DNA of 15,910 bases from RXOA01 sp964554715 (GTDB lineage: Bacteria > Bipolaricaulota > Bipolaricaulia > UBA7950 > UBA9294), in the NCBI GenBank assembly GCA_964554715.1, contig CAZKPU010000053.1:1-15910 (forward strand), in the 5' to 3' direction. Below are positions 6,929 through 13,954 of this stretch, one piece after another; within the stretch, counting starts at the first letter, position 1; the number at the start of each line of letters is the position of its first letter. A program made the position numbers and the translations under genes. The notes under the pieces are model-generated. The model saw only the letters and a program-made list of their open reading frames with translations, had not been told where the DNA came from and ran no database searches.

Positions 6929-8272
6929 TCAGTAGATGGATAGATACCTCTCCAGCTCCCACTTGCTTACGCTGCACCTGTATTCATCCCACTCTCGTCT
7001 CTTTGCCGCGAGGAACCGCTGGAACACGTGTTCGCCAAGCGCTTCTCGAACGATCCCGTCGCTCGCGAGTTCCACCAACGCTTCACCGAGGTTTCCTGGC
7101 AGCGTCTGCCATGCGTCACGATCGCTCCGATCCAGATCGAACAAGTCTTCCTCGGCCGGGTCTGGCGGTACCAGCTCTCGCTGGATCCCATCGAGGCCGC
7201 ATTTGAGCATCACCGCAAACGCCAAGTAAGGATTACAGCTGGGATCGGGGCAGCGCAGCTCCACCCGGGTCGCGTGCTGGGCATCCCCGTTGACCTGAGG
7301 CACGCGAACGAGCGCCGACCGATTCACGCGGGCCCAACTGACGTACACCGGTGCTTCATACCCCGGAACAAGGCGCTTGTACGAGTTCACGAGAGGCGCA
7401 AGGATCGCCGTCATCCCGGGTGCATGACGAAGTTGCCCGGCGATGAACCGCCGAGCGGTCTGCGACAGTCCGAAGCGGTCTTCTTCGGCGTAGAAGACGT
7501 TCTCGGCTCCATTGATCTTGCCCAGACTCTGATGGGTATGCATCCCCGATCCGCTGATCCCCTCCACCGGCTTCGGCATGAAGCTCGCAAACAGCCCGCT
7601 GCTCTGTGCGATCGCCTTCAACACAACGCGCAGCGTGACCGCGTGGTCGGCTGACTGCAGCGCATCCCCGTATCGAAAGTCAATCTCGTGCTGGCCGATC
7701 GCCACCTCGTGATGCGACGCCTCCACCTCGATTCCGAACGCCTGGAGAGCCTTCACCATCTTCCCTCGGACGTTGTGTGCCTGATCGGTGGATACGTCGA
7801 AGTAGCCGGCTCGATCATGGGGCTCCGGTGCGGGCTGTCCGGGCACGGGACATCGGAACAGGAAAAACTCGAATTCGGGACCCGTGTTGAACACATACCC
7901 CATCTCTCGGGCATCCGCTATCGCTCGTTTTAGAACATACCGCGGATCTCCCTCGAACGGATCCCCGTTGGGCATGCAGACATCACAGATCACGCGCGCC
8001 GTCACCAATCCGTCCTGATCCCACGGGATCACCGCAAATGTTCGGAGATCCGGAACAAGGTACATATCGCTCTCGGCGATCCGCGCAAACCCTTCGATGG
8101 ACGAACCGTCGAACCACACACCGCGCTCCACCGCACTCGGCCATTGATCCACGGGAATGGTCACCTGCTTCACAGCGCCGACGATATCGCTGAACTGCAG
8201 GTTGAGAAACTCCACGTTCGCCTTCCGGATCCATTCCTGTACGCGCTCATACTCCGCCCGATCGTGATTCAA
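6929..8272 (-). CDS. glnA: Glutamine synthetase type I, alpha subgroup
   Basis: The 447-residue enzyme makes glutamine from glutamate, ammonia and ATP as a dodecamer. Visible marks are FDGSSIEGF (54-62), GPEFEFFLF (131-139), the ATP-site region KPVEGISGSGMHTHQSL and the flap NSYKRLVPGYEAP. Its length and the lack of the beta-subgroup insertion fit GSI-alpha. The arginine of RIAESDM (Arg64) matches the feedback-sensing Arg62 of Bacillus GlnA, while the Tyr adenylylated in enteric enzymes (NLYDLPP) is Phe here (DLFDLD), so adenylylation control is unlikely. The start is TTG 8272, with GAGGAGG about 5 nt upstream. A strong terminator at 8382-8411 separates it from upstream transcription, so its promoter should lie in 8273-8381, where I found no clear one. 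Confidence 0.97.
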   Translation of the reverse strand: MNHDRAEYERVQEWIRKANVEFLNLQFSDIVGAVKQVTIPVDQWPSAVERGVWFDGSSIEGFARIAESDMYLVPDLRTFAVIPWDQDGLVTARVICDVCMPNGDPFEGDPRYVLKRAIADAREMGYVFNTGPEFEFFLFRCPVPGQPAPEPHDRAGYFDVSTDQAHNVRGKMVKALQAFGIEVEASHHEVAIGQHEIDFRYGDALQSADHAVTLRVVLKAIAQSSGLFASFMPKPVEGISGSGMHTHQSLGKINGAENVFYAEEDRFGLSQTARRFIAGQLRHAPGMTAILAPLVNSYKRLVPGYEAPVYVSWARVNRSALVRVPQVNGDAQHATRVELRCPDPSCNPYLAFAVMLKCGLDGIQRELVPPDPAEEDLFDLDRSDRDAWQTLPGNLGEALVELASDGIVREALGEHVFQRFLAAKRREWDEYRCSVSKWELERYLSIY

Positions 8273-8381
8273 TGCCCCCTCCTCGATGTCGACTGCCTAT
8301 CGGCTTCGCCGACTCCTACCCTGTGCCTTCTCATTGCGGGAAACGGTGTGGAACCCGCAGCCATCTCATCGCCCTGCAGCC
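8273..8381 (-). other. glnA leader region
   Basis: This is the stretch between the upstream terminator and the glnA start. It contains a small hairpin (TCGGC GAA GCCGA, 8300-8312) and the palindrome GTCGAC (8288-8293) near the ribosome binding site. I see no recognisable riboswitch, and no convincing sigma-70 or sigma-54 promoter. Confidence 0.3.
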
Positions 8382-8411
8382 AAAAAAAACCGACCGCGGA
8401 GTCCGCGGTCG
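8382..8411 (-). terminator. Intrinsic terminator upstream of glnA
   Basis: On the minus strand a perfect 10-bp stem (CGACCGCGGA / TCCGCGGTCG, arms 8402-8411 and 8391-8400, one unpaired central base) is followed after one base by eight T residues (8382-8389). This is a classic Rho-independent terminator. It ends transcripts coming from the small-RNA candidate and from the M24 peptidase gene, and insulates glnA. Confidence 0.9.
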
Positions 8412-8535
8412 TTCTCTTGCGCTTCGTGTAACGAGCCTACGCTTGCTACACGAGCGCCGGATGTTGACCCATGACAAAAAGGGCGCCGATGTGACCGAGC
8501 TGATCAAGCTGCATGCCACCCTTTGTCACTGCCAT
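8382..8535 (-). ncRNA. Candidate free-standing structured small RNA
   Basis: A promoter-like pair, a predicted start about 7 nt after the -10 and an intrinsic terminator define a transcript of about 150 nt. It can fold into an outer stem (TGACAAAGGG with CCCTTTTTGTCA, + strand 8519-8528 and 8472-8483, two bulged bases), a second hairpin at 8425-8452 (CGTGTAGC.AGC / GCT.GTTACACG) and the terminator hairpin. It matches no RNA family I know: there is no SRP GGAA tetraloop core and no 6S-type bubble. The predicted start coincides with an ATG, so the unit could instead encode a leaderless 29-residue peptide (8446-8535). It could also be the 3' untranslated region of the M24 gene. Confidence 0.35.
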
Positions 8536-8541
8536 GTCTGG

Positions 8542-8569
8542 AGTGTATGCAACCATGCCGTGTTTTCAA
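8542..8569 (-). promoter_or_regulatory. Sigma-70-like promoter for the small-RNA candidate
   Basis: On the minus strand TTGAAA (8564-8569, 5/6 match to TTGACA) and TACACT (8542-8547, 4/6 match to TATAAT) are separated by 16 nt. It is the best promoter match I found in the window and lies just past the reconstructed end (8615) of the M24 gene. Confidence 0.45.
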
Positions 8570-8614
8570 CCCTCCACCGGCACCCATCGGGCGCTTCCGG
8601 TGTGCGGTAGGGGC

Positions 8615-8758
8615 TTACAGAACCAAGAACTGTGTCTGACGACCGGATAGCCAGCGGAACCGGCCGTCAACGAACGCGGCGTCCTGCTCCAGCACCATCA
8701 TGAACTCCCGCCCGTCCCATTCCGGAACGACGTGCTTGACATACAGCTCTATCGCATA
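8615..8758 (-). pseudogene. In-frame continuation of the M24 peptidase beyond its TGA stop
   Basis: After the TGA at 8759-8761 the same frame is open for 47 codons to a TAA (8615-8617). The peptide starts YAIELYVKHVVPEWDG and ends near RQTQFLVL, the expected C-terminal end of an M24 'pita-bread' enzyme. Glu388 (AIEL) and Glu408 (LEQDA) are in the right places to be the last two metal ligands. There is no independent start or ribosome binding site. It is the missing catalytic tail of the upstream gene, reached only by readthrough or if the TGA is an error or recent mutation. Confidence 0.75.
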
Positions 8759-9910
8759 TCAGGTACCCTCATGCAGCTCCCACTCGCCCGGGCCGGGCAA
8801 CGGCTGTTGATTGTCCCATCGCCCGATCGTCAGCCCTGCACCGTGCACGTGGGTCCCGATCGGATGACAGAAGAAGCAGGCATCAAGCCCCTGTTCACTG
8901 GCGCGTTCACGTGCCGTTTGCAGCATCTGATTCCCGCTTCTGCCAACCGCCATCCCCGCGGCAATGATGTCTTGAGCCCCGTTCGCGGCAGCCATCGCTG
9001 CTTGCAGCCCGGTCGGAGCGTTCTCTTCCCCGGGCCGAAGGATATACACACTCTCCTGGATGTCGGTGGTCAGGCCCAAGTAGGTGATTCCAAAGTCACA
9101 GCGGAGGGTGTCGCCCGGAAGGATCCGGATGCGCGCGTTTTCGCGTTGCCGGATGTCGAACGCCTGCTCGCACGCATCGAGTGTGACGGTAAACGGAAAC
9201 GCCGGTTTCAGCCCCAAGTCATGGACCTTCTGCCGCATCCACCACACGACATCATCCGTTGTTGTGACGCCGGGGGTGATCACCAACGACGAGAAGGCTG
9301 TCCGGATGATGGCGCGGCTCAGATCGACAAGCTCCGGATACACGATCAGTTCCGTTTCAGAACGGGTTTCCAGCCAGGCGACCGCCAACCTCTCCGCGCT
9401 TTGCACACGCGAGCCGTAGTCGGAGCTCAGCGCCTTCATCAGCCATCCGTGCGTCGTGTGCGACAGCCCATCTGCAAGAGGGAACAGCTCCGACGTATTC
9501 ACGCCGATTGTTCCCGGATCGCACTCGGAGACAAACCCAAGCAGCAGATCTTCTTGCGTCTCCTGCGGCGATCCATTGACGCGTTCGTAGCCGGCCCCGA
9601 TGTCGTAGGGACCGATGATCGCACGCTCAGCCGTTCCCTCCGGACGAAGCCGAAACAGCAGGATCATGCTCCTCGACGCGTTGAGCACCGAGGAGGGGGT
9701 GAGCGTATCGAACACAGGATCCTCGTTGTACTCGCTTCCGAACACGATCCATAGATCGATGCCTTCACGCTTCATCAGCGCAGGCAACAGACCGTCGAGG
9801 CGTTCTTCAAGCAGGCGATCCCGCTCGCTCCACTGCCGACGCAGCGGCAAGATTTTCTCGTTCCAGGCGGCAAGCGGCGCCGCATTCGGGGATGCATTCC
9901 GTTTGAACAT
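8759..9910 (-). CDS. M24-family metallopeptidase (Xaa-Pro aminopeptidase-like), interrupted by in-frame TGA
   Basis: The 383 codons before the stop have an N-terminal creatinase/prolidase-like domain (about 1-175) and most of an M24 domain. Expected metal ligands are Asp272 (CDFG), Asp283 (TTDIQ) and a histidine in THVHGAGL (354 or 356). The stop falls in GT-stop-YAIEL, just before the last two ligands, so the product as written should not bind the metal pair. Read through, the protein is 431 codons, a normal family length. The start is ATG 9910, 4 nt after AAGGAG. It is a stand-alone gene, divergent from the small plus-strand gene and ending toward the small-RNA candidate. Intact relatives cleave N-terminal Xaa-Pro bonds or dipeptides; the exact substrate cannot be told. 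Confidence 0.88.
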   Translation of the reverse strand: MFKRNASPNAAPLAAWNEKILPLRRQWSERDRLLEERLDGLLPALMKREGIDLWIVFGSEYNEDPVFDTLTPSSVLNASRSMILLFRLRPEGTAERAIIGPYDIGAGYERVNGSPQETQEDLLLGFVSECDPGTIGVNTSELFPLADGLSHTTHGWLMKALSSDYGSRVQSAERLAVAWLETRSETELIVYPELVDLSRAIIRTAFSSLVITPGVTTTDDVVWWMRQKVHDLGLKPAFPFTVTLDACEQAFDIRQRENARIRILPGDTLRCDFGITYLGLTTDIQESVYILRPGEENAPTGLQAAMAAANGAQDIIAAGMAVGRSGNQMLQTARERASEQGLDACFFCHPIGTHVHGAGLTIGRWDNQQPLPGPGEWELHEGT

Positions 9911-9941
9911 GCTTCTCCTTCGTTTCGTCGAGCCCGCTCCG

Positions 9942-9961
9942 AGCTCTGTACGCCCAGAGCT
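9942..9961. promoter_or_regulatory. 7-bp inverted repeat upstream of the M24 gene
   Basis: AGCTCTG (9942-9948) and CAGAGCT (9955-9961), separated by 6 bp, lie 32 bp upstream of the M24 start in the divergent gap. It could be an operator or a hairpin in the leader. No clear promoter accompanies it. Confidence 0.25.
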
Positions 9962-9981
9962 TACGCGGAAGAGCCTTGCGG

Positions 9982-10015
9982 CACCTCCCCACGGGCACCG
10001 TTCCCGGGGGTGGTG
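9982..10015. repeat. Imperfect GC-rich hairpin in divergent gap
   Basis: CACC-T-CCCC-AC-GGG pairs with CCC-G-GGGG-T-GGTG around a 7-nt loop. It is 42 bp before the proposed start of the plus-strand gene and has no T-run, so it is not an obvious terminator. Its role is unknown. Confidence 0.3.
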
Positions 10016-10020
10016 AATCC

Positions 10021-10050
10021 TTGCCTTGCTCGCTGCTTCAGGCGTACGCT
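10021..10050 (+). promoter_or_regulatory. Possible promoter of the small plus-strand gene (leaderless)
   Basis: TTGCCT (10021-10026) and TACGCT (10045-10050) are 18 nt apart and would start transcription at about 10057-10058, on the GTG proposed as start codon. No ribosome binding site precedes that GTG, which fits a leaderless message. The match is modest. Confidence 0.3.
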
Positions 10051-10057
10051 ACATGCT

Positions 10058-10561
10058 GTGAACCGGATCGTGGTTGTCGACGACTTGATGCAGTCCGGGT
10101 ACCGCTATGTGCTCACCGAACCCGAGGGGAAACACTTCGATCCTGCGTTCCGGCCGGAGTTGACGCCGAAGGAGATGCTCGAGCTGGGGGTCTTCGGCGG
10201 CCGGTACATGACCGATTGCCGCCAGGAGTTCCCCGCGGACTGGTTCGCAAACGCCAAACTCTGCCCCCAACAGCACGATCCGTCGCTGAACTTGTTCGGC
10301 GTCAACGCCTCCAAGCCGCTCTCGTACTGGCAATCGAAGGGGTGGATCCATCCCGATGATCCCCGGGGCTGGTTCCAGTGGTACTGTCGATATCACATAG
10401 GACGGCGAGGTCCGGACGATCTCCGCCAGATCAAGCGCTGGAAGGCGATGACTCGGCACATCGCACAGATCCGCAAGCACTGCATGCCCGGCGATCTCGA
10501 CTGTCGACCGCGCCAACGGCAGGCGCTGCTCCACTGGGCATACGACAGCCGTGCAATCTAG
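10058..10561 (+). CDS. Conserved-looking small protein of unknown function
   Basis: The 167-residue protein has no signal peptide or membrane segment. It is rich in Trp, Tyr, His, Arg and Cys, with compact stretches such as VVDDLMQSGYRYVLTEP, FGGRYMTDC, DPRGWFQWYCRYHIGRR and RQRQALLHWAYDSR. I recall similar uncharacterised bacterial proteins, but I know no function and assign none. The many aromatic and basic residues might suggest nucleic-acid or cofactor contact, which is only a guess. The frame is open from a GTG at 10010; I prefer the GTG at 10058 because the protein-like composition begins there and a possible promoter points at it. It is the only plus-strand gene in the right two thirds of the window and converges with purF. 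Nothing suggests truncation. Confidence 0.75.
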   Translation: MNRIVVVDDLMQSGYRYVLTEPEGKHFDPAFRPELTPKEMLELGVFGGRYMTDCRQEFPADWFANAKLCPQQHDPSLNLFGVNASKPLSYWQSKGWIHPDDPRGWFQWYCRYHIGRRGPDDLRQIKRWKAMTRHIAQIRKHCMPGDLDCRPRQRQALLHWAYDSRAI

Positions 10562-10605
10562 CCTCCCGCGCGTCAGCGTTGACGACTGTCACGATGGCCC
10601 GTCAC

Positions 10606-10623
10606 CGTGAACGATCGGTCACG
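10606..10623. repeat. Near-palindrome between convergent genes
   Basis: CGTGAACGATCGGTCACG is an 18-bp palindrome with one mismatched pair, in the 95-bp gap between the ends of the small plus-strand gene and purF. No T-run follows. It might aid termination or be a protein site. Confidence 0.25.
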
Positions 10624-10656
10624 AGATTCGTGGAGCACGCCGCCATCGCAGCGGTT

Positions 10657-12081
10657 TCATCCCCGATCGGACTGCTGTTTCTCACAAGCGATGTCATGAA
10701 GGATCTTCCTACAGCCACCTGTGGGATAGTCCCCGTTGAAGCAGGCGTAGCAGCACGGTAGATCCCTGTACAGATTCTGCAAAGACTCCAACGGAAGGTA
10801 GACAAGGGCGTCTGCGCCCAACTCGCGACGGATGTCTTCCGTTAAGCGGTTCGCGGCCACCAGCTCCTCGTGCGTCGACATGTCGATGCCGTAGATGCAG
10901 GGGTAGCGGATCGGCGGGGACGCAGAGACCAACGTCACTTCTTTCGCACCTGCGCTTCGAAGCAGCGTGACCAGATGGCGGGAGGTGGTGCCGCGGACGA
11001 TGGAGTCGTCCACAACGGCCACTCGTTTGCCTCGTACGACACTGCGGATCGGGTTGAGTTTCTGGCGGACGATCCGCTCGCGCCGCTCCTGGCCGGCGGC
11101 GATAAAACTGCGTCCCACATGGCCGTTCTTGGCCAGCCCGCGTCGGTAGGGAACCCCGAGCGCCTCCGCCAGCGCAGAGGCAAAGAAATAGCCGGATGCA
11201 GGAACATCGATGACCGTGTCCGGATGGATTCCGCAATCGCGGACAGCATGAGCGAGAGCGGCTCCGATACGAACGCGTTCATCGGCAACCAATCGGTTGT
11301 GGATGATCGAGTCTTCACGGGCGAAGTAGATGTACTCAAAGACGCAGAATGAACGCTCCCGCTGCACCCCTCGGAAGCGGTGCACCCTCATCTCGTTGTC
11401 GACAAGCACCGCCTCTCCGGGCCCCAGGTCGCCGCTGTGTGCGTAGCCCAGGTAGTCCAGTGACGACGATTCGGAGGCGACCGCCACGTCTCCGTCCTTC
11501 CGGATGCCGATCGATAGCGGACGAATGCCGTGCGGATCCGTGAACGCGAGCAGCCCGTGGTTGGCGATGATCGCCACCACCGAGTAGGCGCCGTGCACTT
11601 CGGCCTGCGTCTTGCGGACGCACGAGAACAGATCATCCCTCGAAAGGTTGGCCAGATCGCACTGCTCGAGATGCGCGGCAAAGGTGTACAGCAACAACGC
11701 AACATCGTTGGACGTATCCACGAGACGATGATGTTCCCTCTGCAGCCGCTCTCGTACCTCGCGGAAGTTGACGACGTTCCCGTTGTGAACCATCGCCAGA
11801 CCGTACGGGTAGTTCACATAGAGCGGCTGCGCGTCGGCCGCGTCGGTGGATCCCATGGTGGCGTAGCGGATGTGCCCAAGCCCCGAGCTGCCGCGAAGCC
11901 GGCCCAAGTGTTTGCTGCCGAACACCTGATCCACCAAGCCAAAACCCTTCTTCATGTGGAACATGCCGTCGAAGGTGACGGCGCCGGCAGCGTCCTGACC
12001 TCGATGCTGAAGGGTTGCCATGCCGTAGATCAGGCGCTCGGCGACCTCAGTCTTGCTCCACAATCCAAGGATTCCGCACAC
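10657..12081 (-). CDS. purF: Amidophosphoribosyltransferase ([4Fe-4S] type)
   Basis: The 474-residue enzyme commits PRPP and glutamine to purine synthesis. The start is the GTG at 12081, because the next codon is Cys2, the N-terminal nucleophile of the glutaminase domain (CGILGLW), and GGGAG lies 5-6 nt upstream inside the end of purN. The N-terminal domain shows LQHRGQDAAG and HNGNVVN. The phosphoribosyltransferase domain shows the PRPP loop VAVVDDSIVRGTTSR (354-368). Cys246, Cys395 (YPCIYGID), Cys444 and Cys447 (CCYACF) match the Bacillus-type cluster ligands, so an oxygen-sensitive [4Fe-4S] cluster is expected. A propeptide, common in that subfamily, is absent. It is the last gene of the operon, 2 bp after purN. 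Confidence 0.97.
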   Translation of the reverse strand: MCGILGLWSKTEVAERLIYGMATLQHRGQDAAGAVTFDGMFHMKKGFGLVDQVFGSKHLGRLRGSSGLGHIRYATMGSTDAADAQPLYVNYPYGLAMVHNGNVVNFREVRERLQREHHRLVDTSNDVALLLYTFAAHLEQCDLANLSRDDLFSCVRKTQAEVHGAYSVVAIIANHGLLAFTDPHGIRPLSIGIRKDGDVAVASESSSLDYLGYAHSGDLGPGEAVLVDNEMRVHRFRGVQRERSFCVFEYIYFAREDSIIHNRLVADERVRIGAALAHAVRDCGIHPDTVIDVPASGYFFASALAEALGVPYRRGLAKNGHVGRSFIAAGQERRERIVRQKLNPIRSVVRGKRVAVVDDSIVRGTTSRHLVTLLRSAGAKEVTLVSASPPIRYPCIYGIDMSTHEELVAANRLTEDIRRELGADALVYLPLESLQNLYRDLPCCYACFNGDYPTGGCRKILHDIACEKQQSDRG

Positions 12082-12083
12082 CG

Positions 12084-12704
12084 TTACTCCCTCGTGTTCC
12101 GCGATTGAACGGCCGAAACGAGCGCCTCGTAGCGTCCACTGAACAGGTCGGCAAGACACTCGCTGTACATTTCGTGCTCAACGCGAAGGCCTCGCTGAGC
12201 GATCTCCTGTCGCGTGTTTGCTCCGGAGAGATCCACCGCTTGACGCCGGAGCACAGGACCTGTATCCACCCCTTCATCGACCAAGTGAACGGTAATCACC
12301 GTTTGCCTCAGATTGCGGGCGGCGGCCCATCCATACCCATCCGGACCCTGATACACAGCGGTGTCTGCAGGATGGATGTTGACGATCCGTCCGCGATAGG
12401 CGGCGATGACATCCGGCGATAGGATGCGCATGAACCCTGCAAGCACAACGTAGTCCGGCGACCACTCCGCAAGCGCACGGAGAAGCTTCAGGCCGTACGA
12501 CCGTGTGTCTTCGCCCTTGGATGGAACGACCCTCGTGGGGACGGCCAGCGCCTTCGCTCGTACGATCCCGGCCGCGTCACCCCGGCTGGAGAGAACCCCG
12601 CAGATCTCACACCGACCCCGAAGGACTCCGTCCCGAGTGGCGGCGACGATCGCCTCCATGTTCGATCCGCGGCCCGAGATCAGGATCGCAACCCGCGGAA
12701 GCAT
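12084..12704 (-). CDS. purN: Phosphoribosylglycinamide formyltransferase
   Basis: The 206-residue enzyme transfers formyl from 10-formyl-THF to GAR. The phosphate loop is GRGSN (11-15). Catalytic Asn109 and His111 (NIHPADT) and Asp147 (VDTGP) have the same 38-residue Asn-to-Asp spacing as E. coli PurN (Asn106, Asp144). The segment after NIHP reads ADTAVYQGPDGYGW instead of the usual SLLPxxxG, so the loop near the active site is atypical. The start ATG at 12704 overlaps the purD stop by one base (TGATG), with AAGGGA upstream; a GTG one codon earlier is possible. Translational coupling to purD is likely. The function is supported by the catalytic residues and the operon, though the substrate loop leaves slight doubt. 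Confidence 0.93.
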   Translation of the reverse strand: MLPRVAILISGRGSNMEAIVAATRDGVLRGRCEICGVLSSRGDAAGIVRAKALAVPTRVVPSKGEDTRSYGLKLLRALAEWSPDYVVLAGFMRILSPDVIAAYRGRIVNIHPADTAVYQGPDGYGWAAARNLRQTVITVHLVDEGVDTGPVLRRQAVDLSGANTRQEIAQRGLRVEHEMYSECLADLFSGRYEALVSAVQSRNTRE

Positions 12705-13954
12705 CACGACGCGTCCCTTCGCCCGATGTCGGTGCGCATCTGCATGCCGTCGAATCGAACCCCGCCGCAAGCTGCGTATGCGCGCGCGCATGCGTCTTCG
12801 ATCGTCGAACCTCGGCCGACAACGGTCAACACTCGTCCGCCTGTGGTGATCCATCCATGTCCATCGTTGACGACCTTCGTTCCTGCGTGGAAGATCCATG
12901 CATCGTCCGACGAGACGGGATCTCCGTCAATCCGGGCTCCCGTCTGCGCCGAACCTGGATACCCGGGCGAAGCAAGTACGACACCGGCGGTAAAACCGGT
13001 CCCGAAGCTCAGCGCATCGGAAGACAGTGTGCCGTTCAAGCACGACCACAACGCCGGGGCAAGATCCGATGTCAGTGCCGGAAGCAGAACCTGGGTTTCG
13101 GGATCCCCGAGACGCACGTTGTACTCCAGCACAACCGGGCCCTCGGACGTGATCATCAATCCGAAGTACAGAAAGCCGCAGTAGCCGATCGACTCCCTTG
13201 CCAATGCCTGCAGCGTCGGCTCCACGACGCCGGAGACGATCCGCTTGATCAACGCCTCGTCGCACGTCGGAACCGGTGAGAATGCACCCATGCCGCCCGT
13301 GTTCGGGCCGCGGTCTCCGTTGAGCAACGGCTTGTGATCCTGAGAGGACGGGAACAGACACCACGTTGATCCGTCGGTCAACACATGGATCGACAGCTCC
13401 CACCCCTCGACCAACTCTTCGGCGACGAACAGCTCGCCCGCTGGACGAAGCGCGTTCACACGTTGCCATTCCACTTCGATGTCTTCCGGCCGGCGACACA
13501 CGGCCACTCCCTTCCCGCCGGCCAGTCCGTCCGCCTTGAGCACGGCACGGCCACCCCGTTCACCGGCAAAGGCGGCCCATCCTTCGAAGCAGTCGACAAC
13601 GGAAAAGCGGGCCGTGGGGATCCCGTTGCGCCGCATGAACTGCTTCGACCAGACTTTCGAACCCTCCAGCCGTGCCGCGGATCTCGACGGGCCGAACACG
13701 CGAGTCGGGTGGCCGATGAACGCATCGACCATCCCTGCCGCCAGCGGTCCCTCCGGTCCGACAACAAGCAGATCGATCTCGTGGCGATCACACACGGCCC
13801 GAACCGCCTCGGTGTCCGAGAGATCTACGGGAACGTTGGAATGGGTGCCACCGTTGCCGGGAATCGCAAACACGTTCTTTACCGCATCACATCGCTCCAG
13901 GCACCATTGCAGCGCGTGTTCTCTCGCTCCGGATCCCACGACGCCGAGCTTCAT
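12704..13954 (-). CDS. purD: Phosphoribosylamine-glycine ligase (GAR synthetase)
   Basis: The 416-residue ATP-grasp enzyme joins glycine to phosphoribosylamine. Seen in order are the N-terminal GSGAREHAL (7-15), VGPEGPL (65-71), the ATP-grasp lysine region VLKADGLAGGKGV (138-150), GDRGPNTGGMG (213-223) and the signature NVRLGDPETQ (279-288). Its length is normal. The ATG at 13954 overlaps the purCE stop by four bases (ATGA), with a G-rich ribosome binding site inside the end of purCE, so the two are translationally coupled. Glycine for this step could come from the nearby glyA. No anomalies seen. Confidence 0.97.
   Translation of the reverse strand: MKLGVVGSGAREHALQWCLERCDAVKNVFAIPGNGGTHSNVPVDLSDTEAVRAVCDRHEIDLLVVGPEGPLAAGMVDAFIGHPTRVFGPSRSAARLEGSKVWSKQFMRRNGIPTARFSVVDCFEGWAAFAGERGGRAVLKADGLAGGKGVAVCRRPEDIEVEWQRVNALRPAGELFVAEELVEGWELSIHVLTDGSTWCLFPSSQDHKPLLNGDRGPNTGGMGAFSPVPTCDEALIKRIVSGVVEPTLQALARESIGYCGFLYFGLMITSEGPVVLEYNVRLGDPETQVLLPALTSDLAPALWSCLNGTLSSDALSFGTGFTAGVVLASPGYPGSAQTGARIDGDPVSSDDAWIFHAGTKVVNDGHGWITTGGRVLTVVGRGSTIEDACARAYAACGGVRFDGMQMRTDIGRRDAS

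Noticed and set aside
8340..8381. Sigma-54 promoter upstream of glnA
   Set aside because: TGGCTGCGGGTTCC has TGGC and TT but the spacing to the second block is one base short and the GC element is missing.
8446..8535. 29-codon peptide gene
   Set aside because: There is no ribosome binding site and no recognisable peptide. It is kept only as an alternative reading of the small-RNA candidate.
8273..8614. Glycine or glutamine riboswitch before glnA-glyA
   Set aside because: I could not match the conserved core of either class. The structures present are simple hairpins and a terminator.
8710..8761. SECIS element after the TGA of the M24 gene
   Set aside because: I found no convincing stem-loop in the 50 nt after the TGA. 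A folding program could still find a weak one, so selenocysteine is unproven rather than excluded.
3401..8761. Genome-wide reassignment of TAG or TGA (for example pyrrolysine, or TGA as Trp or Gly)
   Set aside because: TGA ends the membrane-anchored regulator, glyA, glnA, purF, purD and purCE; TAG ends the secreted protein, phosphoesterase, small plus-strand gene and purH, all at sensible lengths.
8732..9754. 340-codon open frame on the plus strand
   Set aside because: It is antisense to the M24 peptidase and has no ribosome binding site or recognisable motif.
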